A model generated the notes under the pieces. The model had not been told where the DNA came from. It ran no database searches and saw nothing but the letters and a program-made list of their open reading frames with translations. Source: Marinimicrobium locisalis (lineage in GTDB: Bacteria > Pseudomonadota > Gammaproteobacteria > Pseudomonadales > Cellvibrionaceae). From it: a stretch of DNA of 64,000 bases. The DNA lies in NCBI RefSeq assembly GCF_039822625.1, contig NZ_JBDLLG010000015.1, positions 57,050 to 121,049 of the forward strand, given 5' to 3'. This document shows, in pieces, positions 9,337 to 17,355 of the stretch. A program made the translations under genes and the position numbers. Within the stretch, counting starts at the first letter, position 1; every line of letters begins with the position of its first letter.

Positions 9337-11523
9337 TTAAAACTGCGAGCGCAGCCCCACCGCAAAGGAGCGGGCAGGCAGCGGCGCCTTGTCTTTAATA
9401 AACGAGGTGTGGGGGCGGGCTTCTTCATCGGTGAGGTTGCGCCCCTGTACGTAAACAGTAAGGTTCTGGCGGCCCAGGTCCCAGTCATACCCCAGCTCGG
9501 CATCTATTTGCGTGTAGCCGGGGGTGACCGTTTCCCGGTCGGCGACGCGGTCTTGCTCAAAATAACGCTGGCCGCCGAGGGAGGCGCGCCAGCCATCCCG
9601 TTCGTAGTCCAACTCCAGACCGACACGCAGCGGCGGTATACGGGGAAGGGGCTCGCCGCCGTCAAGCTCGGCACGGGTATAGTCGCTGGTCAGTACCAGC
9701 TGCCAGGGAGCGGACAGCTGCCAACTGAATTGCCCCTCAAGGCCGTAGAAGGTGGCATCCCGAGCCGCGTAGTAATACACCGGCAGGCCTTCTGGCTCCT
9801 CGTCGGCATGGGCGTGGTCATGCTCTTCCGCGTGGCCGCTTTCCGCTTCCAGGCCACTGGCCGCGAGGTAGTAGTAATCGTCCATCACGTTGTAGAAAGC
9901 GTTCAGCGTGAAGCCAAAGTCGCCGGTCAATTTGCGCAGGGAGACATCCAGGTTGTTGGAGGTTTCCAGCTCCACCGGGGCGGGGTTTACCTCTACATGG
10001 AAGTGGCCGTCACTCTCGGTGTGAAGCTCGTAGAGCGCGCCCACTTCATAACTGCTGGTGCCGATGTGCGGACCGAAGGAATAGAGCTCGGCGGACGACG
10101 GTGCCCGCTGGGCGCGGGAGATCGAGACGCCCAGGTTGTAGCCCGGGGTAAAATCCCACACCGCCCCGGCGGATACACTGAATGGCTCAAAGGTCTGCTC
10201 CACCGAGTAGACCGCCAATAGAGACTCATCTTCCTCCATGGGCAGAGTCAACCGTTTAGCGTCGACTTCCACACGCTCCACTCGGGCGCCGAGCTGCAGC
10301 AACAGCGGGCCGAAGTGTCGCTCTTCCATCCAGGCCAAGGCCAGACTCTCGGTGAGCGACGGTGGCGTGAAGGCTTCCGCCCCGACCGCCTCGAAGTCCT
10401 GATGCTTGTACTGGAGGCTCCAAGCTCCGCGCCATTCCGCCAGAGGCTGATGGAACAGTTCCGCCCGGGCCTCGTAACTTTCATTGGCAAAGGTGGTCAG
10501 AGCCTCGCCGTTTTCGATCTCCGCATGGTGATAGTCGGTGTACCCCACGCGGGTATTCAGCGCACTGAACCAGTGGTGATCAAAGCTCAGTTCGCTGTGC
10601 ACTTGCACCCGGTCCTGCTCCAGGTCGGCATAGACGTTGAGCGCTTCCTCGGCGTCTCCGTGGCTGTGCCCCGGAATGCCGTAGGTGCGCTCAAGTCGGC
10701 CCACGGCAACGCCGACAAAACCGTTATCGAGTAGGTAGCTGCTGCCCAGATTGGCGCCCTTGGCTCGGTAGGCTGAGTTGTCCAGGCGGGTTTCTCCATG
10801 AGCCGCTTCTTCATGGAGCTCCTCTTCATGTGCTTCATGCGCCTCGGGCGTTTCAGCGGGCACCGGAATCCGATAGTCATTGGATTTGCGCCAAAAACCA
10901 TCAATGTGGCCGGCCCATTGACCGGTCCCGCCCGTGGCGCTACCGCCAACAAGATTCTCATCCGCCACGTCGTTATGCTTCACGTGCCACTGGCCGCTGA
11001 GCGCGTTATCCTGGGGGACTCGACCGTCAACAATATTGACTACGCCCCCGATGGCGCCACTGCCGTAAAACAGTGTCGAAGGCCCGCGCAGTACTTCAAT
11101 TTGCTGGGCGGTGGAAGCCTCGGTCGTCACCAGGTGGTCAGGCCCCACCCGAGAGGCGTCGCCCGCATCCAGCCCGTTCTGGGTGATCAACACCCGGGGC
11201 CCACTCAAGCCCCGAATGATCGGGCTGCTCGCCACGGGGCCAAAGTAGTTGGTGTGCACCCCCACTTCGCGGCTCAAGGTTTCACCCAGAGTAGAGGACT
11301 GACGCCGGGCCAGGGCCTCCCCATCCAGCACCGACACCGGTTGGGCCGACTCCAGCGTCGAGGCGTGCCAGGGCAAGGCCACCACTTCAATCACTTCCAA
11401 CTTGGCGGGATTGGGGTGGTCTGCCTCATCGGCCCACGCCCCCCACGACAGAGCGCCTAGCCCCATCGCTTTGAGCCCCACAACCCCATAGCCCCGCAAC
11501 GAACGCCACGATGTTTTGCGCAC
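9337..11523 (-). CDS. znuD: ZnuD-like TonB-dependent zinc receptor
   Basis: The 728-residue outer-membrane receptor has an N-terminal signal (ALSWGAWADEA), a plug domain (RRQSSTLGETLSREVGVH, GPSTLFYGSGAIGGVVNIVD) and a C-terminal barrel ending in Phe (FAVGLRSQF). Extracellular loops are His/Glu-rich (EAHEAHEEELHEEAAHGE, GIPGHSHGDAEEA, GHAEEHDHAHADEE), the hallmark of ZnuD-type zinc receptors of Neisseria and Acinetobacter. It starts with GTG at 11523, preceded by GGAGGT four bases upstream. The Zur palindrome 31-45 bp upstream supports zinc-repressed expression. The downstream AztD-like lipoprotein is probably co-transcribed. The metal is inferred from loops and regulator site; no TEB/cobalamin-specific features were seen. 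Confidence 0.85.
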   Translation of the reverse strand: MRKTSWRSLRGYGVVGLKAMGLGALSWGAWADEADHPNPAKLEVIEVVALPWHASTLESAQPVSVLDGEALARRQSSTLGETLSREVGVHTNYFGPVASSPIIRGLSGPRVLITQNGLDAGDASRVGPDHLVTTEASTAQQIEVLRGPSTLFYGSGAIGGVVNIVDGRVPQDNALSGQWHVKHNDVADENLVGGSATGGTGQWAGHIDGFWRKSNDYRIPVPAETPEAHEAHEEELHEEAAHGETRLDNSAYRAKGANLGSSYLLDNGFVGVAVGRLERTYGIPGHSHGDAEEALNVYADLEQDRVQVHSELSFDHHWFSALNTRVGYTDYHHAEIENGEALTTFANESYEARAELFHQPLAEWRGAWSLQYKHQDFEAVGAEAFTPPSLTESLALAWMEERHFGPLLLQLGARVERVEVDAKRLTLPMEEDESLLAVYSVEQTFEPFSVSAGAVWDFTPGYNLGVSISRAQRAPSSAELYSFGPHIGTSSYEVGALYELHTESDGHFHVEVNPAPVELETSNNLDVSLRKLTGDFGFTLNAFYNVMDDYYYLAASGLEAESGHAEEHDHAHADEEPEGLPVYYYAARDATFYGLEGQFSWQLSAPWQLVLTSDYTRAELDGGEPLPRIPPLRVGLELDYERDGWRASLGGQRYFEQDRVADRETVTPGYTQIDAELGYDWDLGRQNLTVYVQGRNLTDEEARPHTSFIKDKAPLPARSFAVGLRSQF

Positions 11524-11553
11524 AACTACCTCCGAGTGCTCTTTGAAAACTTT

Positions 11554-11568
11554 TGTTATAGTATAACA
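11554..11568 (-). promoter_or_regulatory. Zur operator for the zinc uptake unit
   Basis: TGTTATAGTATAACA is a perfect 7-1-7 palindrome. It equals the core of the gammaproteobacterial Zur box (GAAATGTTATANTATAACATTTC). It contains TATACT on the minus strand, a plausible -10 element of the receptor gene, so bound Zn-Zur would block RNA polymerase. Confidence 0.85.
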
Positions 11569-11825
11569 TTGCCTTCAGGAAGAAAAGCCTTGTGCCATCG
11601 CACTATGGTTGGGCAGCCCGTGGTGCAAGTGCATAGGGTGTCAGGCCGTGACGAGTAGCCCCCTCCCTCATCCGCCCCAAAACGCCGCCAAACCGCGCTC
11701 CCTTCGCACCAGAGTGATTCACGCCTGCCCTCATCAAGCGCGCTAATGACTCACGGCATTCCCCCACCTTTGAGGAACTCCTCTGAAATCCTGTTTAAAA
11801 ACAATCAGTTAGAAATTAATAACGC

Positions 11826-11842
11826 TTGGCACAGGGGTTGCA
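11826..11842 (+). promoter_or_regulatory. Sigma-54 promoter of the nitrate transporter
   Basis: TTGGCACAGGGGTTGCA has the invariant GG (11828-11829) and GC (11840-11841) separated by ten bases and matches the -24/-12 consensus TGGCAC-N5-TTGCA. Transcription should start near 11853. Sigma-54 and NtrC control of nitrate assimilation is well known, which fits the transporter downstream. I did not identify a clear enhancer site. Confidence 0.85.
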
Positions 11843-11852
11843 GAGACGGGGA

Positions 11853-12020
11853 AGTATCGCTGCCAGCCCTTGGGAAGCGCCCCAGCGGCCGGGCACAACG
11901 GATGAACACTGCGCAGCGACTTTCGTGCCCCATTTTGATTCACACGGTCCGCGGCACCGCCCTTTACGTTGACGCCATACCGCGTAAAAGCAGGCACCGC
12001 CAACCCCAGGATGATGTCTT
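11853..12020 (+). promoter_or_regulatory. Long structured leader of the nitrate transporter mRNA
   Basis: About 165 bases separate the predicted sigma-54 start from the ATG. The leader can form several stems, such as GGGCAC (about 11899) with GTGCCC enclosing the palindrome CTGCGCAG, and CTTTACG (about 11962) with CGTAAAAG (about 11984). Nitrate assimilation leaders in Proteobacteria are often targets of NasR or NasT (ANTAR) antitermination. I cannot fold the RNA, and no clear terminator U-tract is visible, so this is only a candidate regulatory leader. Confidence 0.35.
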
Positions 12021-13496
12021 ATGAGCTTGAACAAACTAAACCCGCTGGACTTCTCCCAGCCGTCGATCCGCATACTGCACCTGACGTGGTTTGCGTTCTT
12101 TCTGTCCTTTGTGGTGTGGTTTAGTCACGCCCCGCTGAAACCCTTGATCGTGGACACCCTCGGCATGAGTAATGCCCAGTGGAAGGCCTTGCTGATCCTT
12201 AACGTGGCGCTGACCATTCCCGCCCGCATCGTCATCGGCATTCTCGTGGACAAGTTCGGGCCCCGACAGGTGTTCTGCGGCCTGCTCTGCTCCTCGGGCG
12301 TGCTGTGCCTGATCTTCGCCTCATCACAAACCTTTGAGCAGTTGGCCCTGACCCGCTTCCTGCTGGGCTTCGTGGGCGCGGGCTTTGTGATCGGCATTCG
12401 CATGGTGGGCGAATGGTTCCCGGCCCGGCAGGTGGGCTTGGCCGAAGGCATTTACGGCGGTTGGGGCAACTTCGGTTCCGCCGCAGCGGCGTTTATTCTG
12501 CCCACCCTCGCGGTGGCCGTTTTCGGCTCTATGGGCGGCTGGCGTGCGGCCATCGCCTCCACGGGCGTTATTGCCATTATTTACGGGGTGTTCTACTACT
12601 GGCGCGCCCGCAATACCCCCAAAGGCTCCACTTACTTCAAGCCGAAGAAGTCCGGCGGCATGGAAGTGTCCAGCAAGAAGGACTTCTATCTGTACATCGC
12701 CATGAACATCCCCATGTACGCCATTCTGGGCGTGCTGGCCTGGCGCCTCGGCCCGTCCAACATTGGCCTGCTGACCCAAAACCTGGTCTATTTGATGTGG
12801 GTGGTCCTACTGACGTTGTTTGCATTCCAGTTCAGCCAGATCTACCGGGTGAATAAGGACATGCTCAAACACGGCGCGCCCGAGCACGACAAGTACGATT
12901 TTAAACAGGTGGCGGTATTGAACTGGGCCTACTTCGTGACGTTTGGCTCGGAGCTGGCGGTGGTGTCCATGTTGCCGGCGTTCTTTCTGGAAACGTTCAC
13001 CAGCCTGAGCCTGGCCGAAGCGGGTATGCTCGGCGGTGCCTTTGCGTTTATGAACCTGGTGGCCCGCCCGGGTGGTGGTTGGATCAGTGACAATTTCGGC
13101 CGTCGGCGCAGCATGTCGATTTTTATCGGCGGCTTGGCAATTGGCTATTTTGTTCTGTCCCAGGTGGATGCGGCCTGGCCTGTGTGGCTGGCGGTGATGT
13201 CGGTGATGTGTTGTTCGTTCTTTGTGCAGGCCGGCGAAGGGGCGGTGTTCGCGATGGTGCCCTTGATCAAGCGCCGGATGACGGGCCAGATCGCGGGAAT
13301 GACGGGCGCTTATGGTAACGTGGGTGCGGTGACGTATTTGACGGCGTACAGTTTTATTGATGCGAGTACGTTTTTTATGATCATCGCCGGCTCGGCGGTG
13401 GCGACGTTCTTCCTGGTTCAGCTGTTGGTGGAGCCGCGCGGTCACATGAGCGAGATGATGGCAGACGGGACGTTGCAGAAGATTGAGTTGACCTGA
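12021..13496 (+). CDS. nasA: NarK/NasA-type nitrate/nitrite transporter (MFS, NNP family)
   Basis: The 491-residue MFS protein has twelve predicted helices. NNP-family signatures are present: RMVGEWFPARQVGLAEGIYG with GGWGNFGSAAAAF in the first half, and GAYGNVGAVTYL in the second. The long C-terminal half (FFVQAGEGAVFAMVPLIKRR) is typical of assimilatory NasA transporters of gammaproteobacteria. It imports nitrate at the inner membrane. A sigma-54 promoter lies upstream and a PP2C/kinase fusion gene downstream, the same pair as in Pseudomonas aeruginosa (PA1783-PA1782), where nirBD and nitrate reductase follow. Those are absent here. The start ATG follows AGGATG. Nitrate versus nitrite preference cannot be read from the sequence. 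Confidence 0.9.
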   Translation: MSLNKLNPLDFSQPSIRILHLTWFAFFLSFVVWFSHAPLKPLIVDTLGMSNAQWKALLILNVALTIPARIVIGILVDKFGPRQVFCGLLCSSGVLCLIFASSQTFEQLALTRFLLGFVGAGFVIGIRMVGEWFPARQVGLAEGIYGGWGNFGSAAAAFILPTLAVAVFGSMGGWRAAIASTGVIAIIYGVFYYWRARNTPKGSTYFKPKKSGGMEVSSKKDFYLYIAMNIPMYAILGVLAWRLGPSNIGLLTQNLVYLMWVVLLTLFAFQFSQIYRVNKDMLKHGAPEHDKYDFKQVAVLNWAYFVTFGSELAVVSMLPAFFLETFTSLSLAEAGMLGGAFAFMNLVARPGGGWISDNFGRRRSMSIFIGGLAIGYFVLSQVDAAWPVWLAVMSVMCCSFFVQAGEGAVFAMVPLIKRRMTGQIAGMTGAYGNVGAVTYLTAYSFIDASTFFMIIAGSAVATFFLVQLLVEPRGHMSEMMADGTLQKIELT

Positions 13497-13520
13497 TCGC
13501 TCAGTCCATTCTGAAAGTCC

Positions 13521-13684
13521 GGTCCGGTGTGGGATGCACTGTTCCCGGACACGCCGTAAACCCCTCCCTGGGGGCTCGAATCGCGGGTCCCCCGCTCCAC
13601 GGTCCGGGAACAGTGCATCCCACACCGGACCTCAGTGACAAGCTTTAAGCTGTGTAGGGCTGGTAAGCCTAAGGCGCACCTGCC
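13521..13684 (-). repeat. Structured repeat module, copy A
   Basis: Read on the minus strand: a small hairpin GGCAGGTGCGCC...CCAGCCCTAC (13684-13654), a 16-base linker, CACTGAGG, a 30-base arm (13631-13602), a 51-base core ending TTTACGGCG, and the exact reverse complement of the arm (13550-13521). The 30-bp arms pair perfectly. The core is recognisably the same as in copy C, while the arm sequences differ except for the outer GGTCCG and an inner GAC. The module fills most of the gap after nasA. Confidence 0.85.
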
Positions 13685-13736
13685 ATTTTTTGGTTTTGAA
13701 AAGGCGCAAAGCCCAGGCGGTTTATGGAAAGAATTT

Positions 13737-13954
13737 GGCGGATGCGCTGCGCTTATCCGCCCTACACTCTACGTCCACACCAGTTGCAGCTTTGCACTGA
13801 GGAACAAGATGGTCTATCCCCTTTGCAGACTCTCTGACGCCTACAGGGATGTAGGTGTTAGGGCGACGCATGAAGCCAAAGCCGAGGCATTAGTGAATCC
13901 CTTCACGTCATGGGTTCACGGCGGGTCTACCAATGGTGTACCCAACCTCAGACC
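13737..13954 (+). repeat. Structured repeat module, degenerate copy B
   Basis: It has the same order as copies A and C: palindrome GGCGGATGCGC...TTATCCGCCCTAC (13737-13765), a 29-base linker, CACTGA, a 30-base left arm (13801-13830), a core that begins TCTCTGA and contains CCTACAGGGATGTA but is enlarged to about 94 bases, GTTCACGGCGG, and a 30-base right arm (13925-13954). The arms match at only about 17 of 30 positions, so this copy appears decayed or interrupted. It lies head-to-head with copy A, directly before the phosphatase-kinase gene. Confidence 0.7.
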
Positions 13955-13997
13955 GGTCTCTCTGGAGAATCCAAATCCAAATGAATAAAGATTAAAA

Positions 13998-15725
13998 ATG
14001 GACCACCTAAAATCCAAACTCAGCATCGACTTTGCCCAGCGTAGCGAGGCCGGGCAAAAGGCCGAAAACCAGGACACCATTGGTGCCCGGCTGCCCGACG
14101 ACCCGCTGCTTACCAACAAAGGCATCGCCATGGCCGTGGCCGACGGCGTCAGCAGCAGCGAAGCCGCGCGGGAAGCCAGCCAGACCGCCATTACCGGGTT
14201 TCTTACCGACTACTACGCCACACCCGACACCTGGAGCACTCGTAAATCCGCACAGCGCGTACTGCAATCACTCAACCGGAGCCTCTGGGGCCTCAGCCGC
14301 AACAGCGTTTACGACGAAGGCTTGCTCACCACCTTCAGCGCCCTGATTCTTAAAGGCAACAACGCCTACCTCTTTCACGTGGGCGATACCCGCGTCTACC
14401 TCTGGCGCGATGGCCAACTCGAACAACTGACACGGGACCACTGCCAGCGGCTCAACAAACATGACACCTACTTAAGCCGAGCGTTGGGGGCCGACGTCAG
14501 TGTCGATGTGGATTTTCACACGCTGGAAGTCCATGTCGGAGACGTGTTTATTCTCACCAGCGATGGGATTCACGATCACCTCCGCCCCGACGCGTTTCGG
14601 GTGCTGATCAAAACCCATTGCGAGAACCCGCAGCACTTGGTCGATAAAACCTTCAAGGCGGCGTTGGATAACGGCAGCGACGATAACCTGAGTATTCAAG
14701 TGGCCACGGTCCGGCAGCTCGGCAGTGCCAGTCAGGATGACGCCATGCAGGTGCTGGCGCATTTACCCTTTCCGCCATTGCTGGAGGTGGGACAGACCCT
14801 CGATGGGCTGCGGGTGGAGCAGCGCCTGCACGAATCCAACCGCAGCCAGGTCTACCTGGTGCGGGACCCGGAAGAGCGGGCGTTGATCATGAAAACCCCC
14901 TCGGTGCTCTATAACGATGACCCGGCGTATATCGAGCGGTTTGTCATGGAGGCCTGGATCGGTGCGCGCATTCAAAGTCCACAAGTCGCGCGGGTGGTGG
15001 TGCAGCCGCCGCAAGCGCGCTCTTGCCTGTACTACCTTACGGAGTATATTCCCGGCCCGACCCTGGGGCAGATGATGGCCGAGCGAGGGCCACTGAATAT
15101 TTCCGATGCGGTGGAGATTACCGGACAGTTGCTGCGAGGGATTCGCGCCTTGCATCGAAAGGAAACGCTCCACCAGGATATAAAGCCGGACAACATTGTG
15201 CTCAGTTCAAACGGCCCGGTTATCGTCGACTTCGGTTCCTGCTGGGTGGCCAGTGTGGAGGAAATTGAAGCGCCGTTTACCCGCGACCGAATTCTGGGCA
15301 CGCTGGACTACTCCGCCCCCGAGTACCGTTTTGGCGGGGAAACCGGGCCGCACTCCGATCAGTTTTCATTGGCTGTATTGTTGTACGAGATGCTCACCGG
15401 TCACAATCCCTACGGCGCGGCCTATGGCAAAGCGATGGACTGGCGGGAGTTTCAGAAGCTGAAATACATTCCGGCGAGCCAACATAACCCCTTGGTGCCC
15501 TATTGGCTCGACCGGGCCTTGCAGAAAGCGCTGAGCATTCATCCGCAGCAGCGTTACGCTGCGTTGTCGGAATGGTGGCAGGATCTGCAGCGACCCAATC
15601 CACGCTGGCAGCAAAACACATCGATGCCTTTGATACAGCGAAAGCCTGAGTGGGTATGGCCGATGGTAGCAGTGGTGGGATGGGCGACCGCGGCCGTATT
15701 GGCCTTGCAGCTATGGGGTAGCTGA
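13998..15725 (+). CDS. Bifunctional PP2C-type phosphatase / Ser-Thr protein kinase
   Basis: The 575-residue protein has an N-terminal PP2C phosphatase (about 5-235; ENQDTIG, VADGVSSSEAA, LTSDGIHDHL, DNGSDDNLSI with metal-binding Asp residues) and a eukaryote-like kinase (about 265-535). Kinase elements are visible: Lys in LIMKTPS, HQDIKPDN near 392, VDFGSCW near 410 and LDYSAPEYRFGG. A single C-terminal transmembrane helix (WPMVAVVGWATAAVLALQLW) leaves both domains in the cytoplasm. Orthologues sit beside nasA in assimilatory nitrate clusters and are thought to modulate nitrate assimilation, but I know of no defined substrate. Structured repeats lie on both sides. No strong ribosome site precedes ATG 13998. 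Confidence 0.92.
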   Translation: MDHLKSKLSIDFAQRSEAGQKAENQDTIGARLPDDPLLTNKGIAMAVADGVSSSEAAREASQTAITGFLTDYYATPDTWSTRKSAQRVLQSLNRSLWGLSRNSVYDEGLLTTFSALILKGNNAYLFHVGDTRVYLWRDGQLEQLTRDHCQRLNKHDTYLSRALGADVSVDVDFHTLEVHVGDVFILTSDGIHDHLRPDAFRVLIKTHCENPQHLVDKTFKAALDNGSDDNLSIQVATVRQLGSASQDDAMQVLAHLPFPPLLEVGQTLDGLRVEQRLHESNRSQVYLVRDPEERALIMKTPSVLYNDDPAYIERFVMEAWIGARIQSPQVARVVVQPPQARSCLYYLTEYIPGPTLGQMMAERGPLNISDAVEITGQLLRGIRALHRKETLHQDIKPDNIVLSSNGPVIVDFGSCWVASVEEIEAPFTRDRILGTLDYSAPEYRFGGETGPHSDQFSLAVLLYEMLTGHNPYGAAYGKAMDWREFQKLKYIPASQHNPLVPYWLDRALQKALSIHPQQRYAALSEWWQDLQRPNPRWQQNTSMPLIQRKPEWVWPMVAVVGWATAAVLALQLWGS

Positions 15726-15753
15726 CGACGGAACGAGTTTCGGAGCTGGCAAC

Positions 15754-16003
15754 GGCGGATGCGCCTTTGGCTTATCCGCCCTACGCCCCATCAGCTACGG
15801 GTTGGCACTGAGGTCCGCCGAGGGGTCTACCGGTTGTAGACTCTCTGAGGCATGGATGCCGATGAGAAGCCTACAGGGATGTATTTACGGCGGGTCTACA
15901 ACCGGTAGACCCCTCGGCGGACCGGGCGGGACGCATTGCCCCACGGATAAGTGTTTCGTGTGGGCGGATCGGTCCGACGTGCCGGAGCGCAGGTGCATCC
16001 GCC
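15754..16003 (+). repeat. Structured repeat module, copy C, plus trailing inverted repeat
   Basis: The order is palindrome GGCGGATGCGCC...TTATCCGCCCTAC (15754-15784), a 21-base linker, CACTGA, a 30-base arm (15812-15841), a 52-base core (TCTCTGAGG, GCCTACAGGGATGTA, TTTACGGCGG), and the exact reverse complement of the arm (15894-15923). GGCGGAT (15963-15969) and ATCCGCC (15997-16003) form a further inverted pair. The region fills the gap between the phosphatase-kinase gene and the convergent alpha-galactosidase gene. Confidence 0.85.
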
Positions 16004-16021
16004 GTTACCAAACCATCACTC

Positions 16022-17248
16022 TCAGGCTTCTGGAGTCAGCCGCAATACCGCAACGTCATGCGCGGGGATGTTCAAGGTCAGCGGTTTCTCGGTATCGCCA
16101 CTGCCCTTTTCCCACAACCGACGCCAGGTAAAGCTGTCGTGGTTGAAGTCGATGCTGTGGCCGAACTGATCATCCTTCACCTCAAAATGATGCTGCCAGT
16201 CGTGGGTATACTTCAGGGTTTCATCCCCCCGGTTCAAGAACAGAAACGCCCATTCACCGTTTTCCAGCGGCTTGACGTAAATCATCAGGTAGCCCGCGTG
16301 CAAATACTTCATGCCCGGCACACCCAACGGATCCTGGTTCAGGGCAATGATCTCTTTGTTGGTCAGGATGTCCCGGGTGGTGTCGGACATGGTGCGCAGG
16401 TCGTTACCGGCAATCAGCGGGGAGTTGACGATGGCCCACAGGGAAAAGTGCGAACGATCCTCCGCCGGGGTCATGCCGTTACCCACTTCCATCATGTCGT
16501 AATCGTTCCAGTGGCCAGGGCCAGCGTACTGGCGCACGCGAACCTCATCGCGCATATCCAGAATTTTCAAAACGCCCCAGGAGGACCAGGAACCCCAGTT
16601 CAGTTCACAATCCCAACAGGGATAAATGTCGCCACTGATACGCCAGGAGTGGCCAATGTCCTGGGCCCAATTCCAGGGCTGGTTGTCGCCCCATTCGCAG
16701 ATGCTAAACAGAATCGGCCGGCCGGCTTCGTGCAGGGCGTCGCGCATGGTGGTGTAGGCGCCGATGGGGTTGATGTTTTCGGTATCGCACCAGTCGTACT
16801 TGAGATAGTCGATGCCCCACTCAGCATAGGTTTTTGCATCCTGGTATTCGTGGCCGCGGCTACCGGGGTAACCGGCACAGGTAGTGTGACCCGCGTCGGA
16901 GTAGATACCCAGCTTCAGGCCCTTGGAGTGAACGTAATCGGCCAATGCCTTCATGCCGGAGGGAAAGCGCTCCTGGTTCACCTGAATGTTGCCCTCGGCA
17001 TCGCGCTCGCCGTGCCAGCAATCGTCAATATTGATGTATTCATAGCCGGCCGCTTTCATGCCGGACTCCACCATGGCGTCGGCCATCTCCTTGATCATGG
17101 ATTCATCCACGTTACAGGCGAAGGTGTTCCAACTATTCCATCCCAAAGCGGGAGTGTCAGCCAGCCCCTCGAACTTTTGTGCACTCACACCGGATGCAAC
17201 CCACCACAACAGCGGGCCTATCAGTAATGTTAACGGAGAGTATTTCAT
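16022..17248 (-). CDS. GH27 alpha-galactosidase, exported
   Basis: The 408-residue protein has a signal peptide (cleavage near SGVSAQ) and a GH27 barrel beginning TPALGWNSWNTFACNVDE. The nucleophile Asp lies in YLKYDWCD near residue 150 and the acid/base Asp in RISGDI near 206. Conserved INIDDCWHG and GIYSDAGHTTC are present. It should remove alpha-1,6-galactose side chains from galactomannan or its oligosaccharides in the periplasm or outside. It is the last gene of the mannan run, but a strong hairpin at 17304-17336 separates it from the mannanase gene, so it may be partly uncoupled or have its own promoter. GGTGAG precedes the ATG. Confidence 0.94.
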   Translation of the reverse strand: MKYSPLTLLIGPLLWWVASGVSAQKFEGLADTPALGWNSWNTFACNVDESMIKEMADAMVESGMKAAGYEYINIDDCWHGERDAEGNIQVNQERFPSGMKALADYVHSKGLKLGIYSDAGHTTCAGYPGSRGHEYQDAKTYAEWGIDYLKYDWCDTENINPIGAYTTMRDALHEAGRPILFSICEWGDNQPWNWAQDIGHSWRISGDIYPCWDCELNWGSWSSWGVLKILDMRDEVRVRQYAGPGHWNDYDMMEVGNGMTPAEDRSHFSLWAIVNSPLIAGNDLRTMSDTTRDILTNKEIIALNQDPLGVPGMKYLHAGYLMIYVKPLENGEWAFLFLNRGDETLKYTHDWQHHFEVKDDQFGHSIDFNHDSFTWRRLWEKGSGDTEKPLTLNIPAHDVAVLRLTPEA

Positions 17249-17303
17249 CAGCTGCTCACCTATCTTGTTTGTCGGATCTATCTTATAAGTTGTTTTGAGG
17301 CTT

Positions 17304-17336
17304 AAAAAACCGCCGCTTGGGGCGCGACGGTTTTTT
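17304..17336. terminator. Bidirectional-looking terminator between GH5 and GH27 genes
   Basis: AAAAAACCG pairs with CGGTTTTTT around an inner CGC/GCG stem, giving U-runs on both strands. On the minus strand it lies 20 bp after the mannanase stop, so it probably ends or attenuates the GH130-epimerase-mannanase transcript. Confidence 0.8.
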
Positions 17337-17355
17337 CAGTCGGTATGCCTATGCG

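Noticed and set aside
13635..13988. Open frame of 117 codons in the gap before the phosphatase-kinase gene
   Set aside because: It runs through repeat modules A and B, so the frame is a by-product of the repeats.
16058..17227. 389-codon open frame opposite the GH27 gene
   Set aside because: It is a shadow of a GC-rich gene; the minus-strand frame carries catalytic motifs and a signal peptide.
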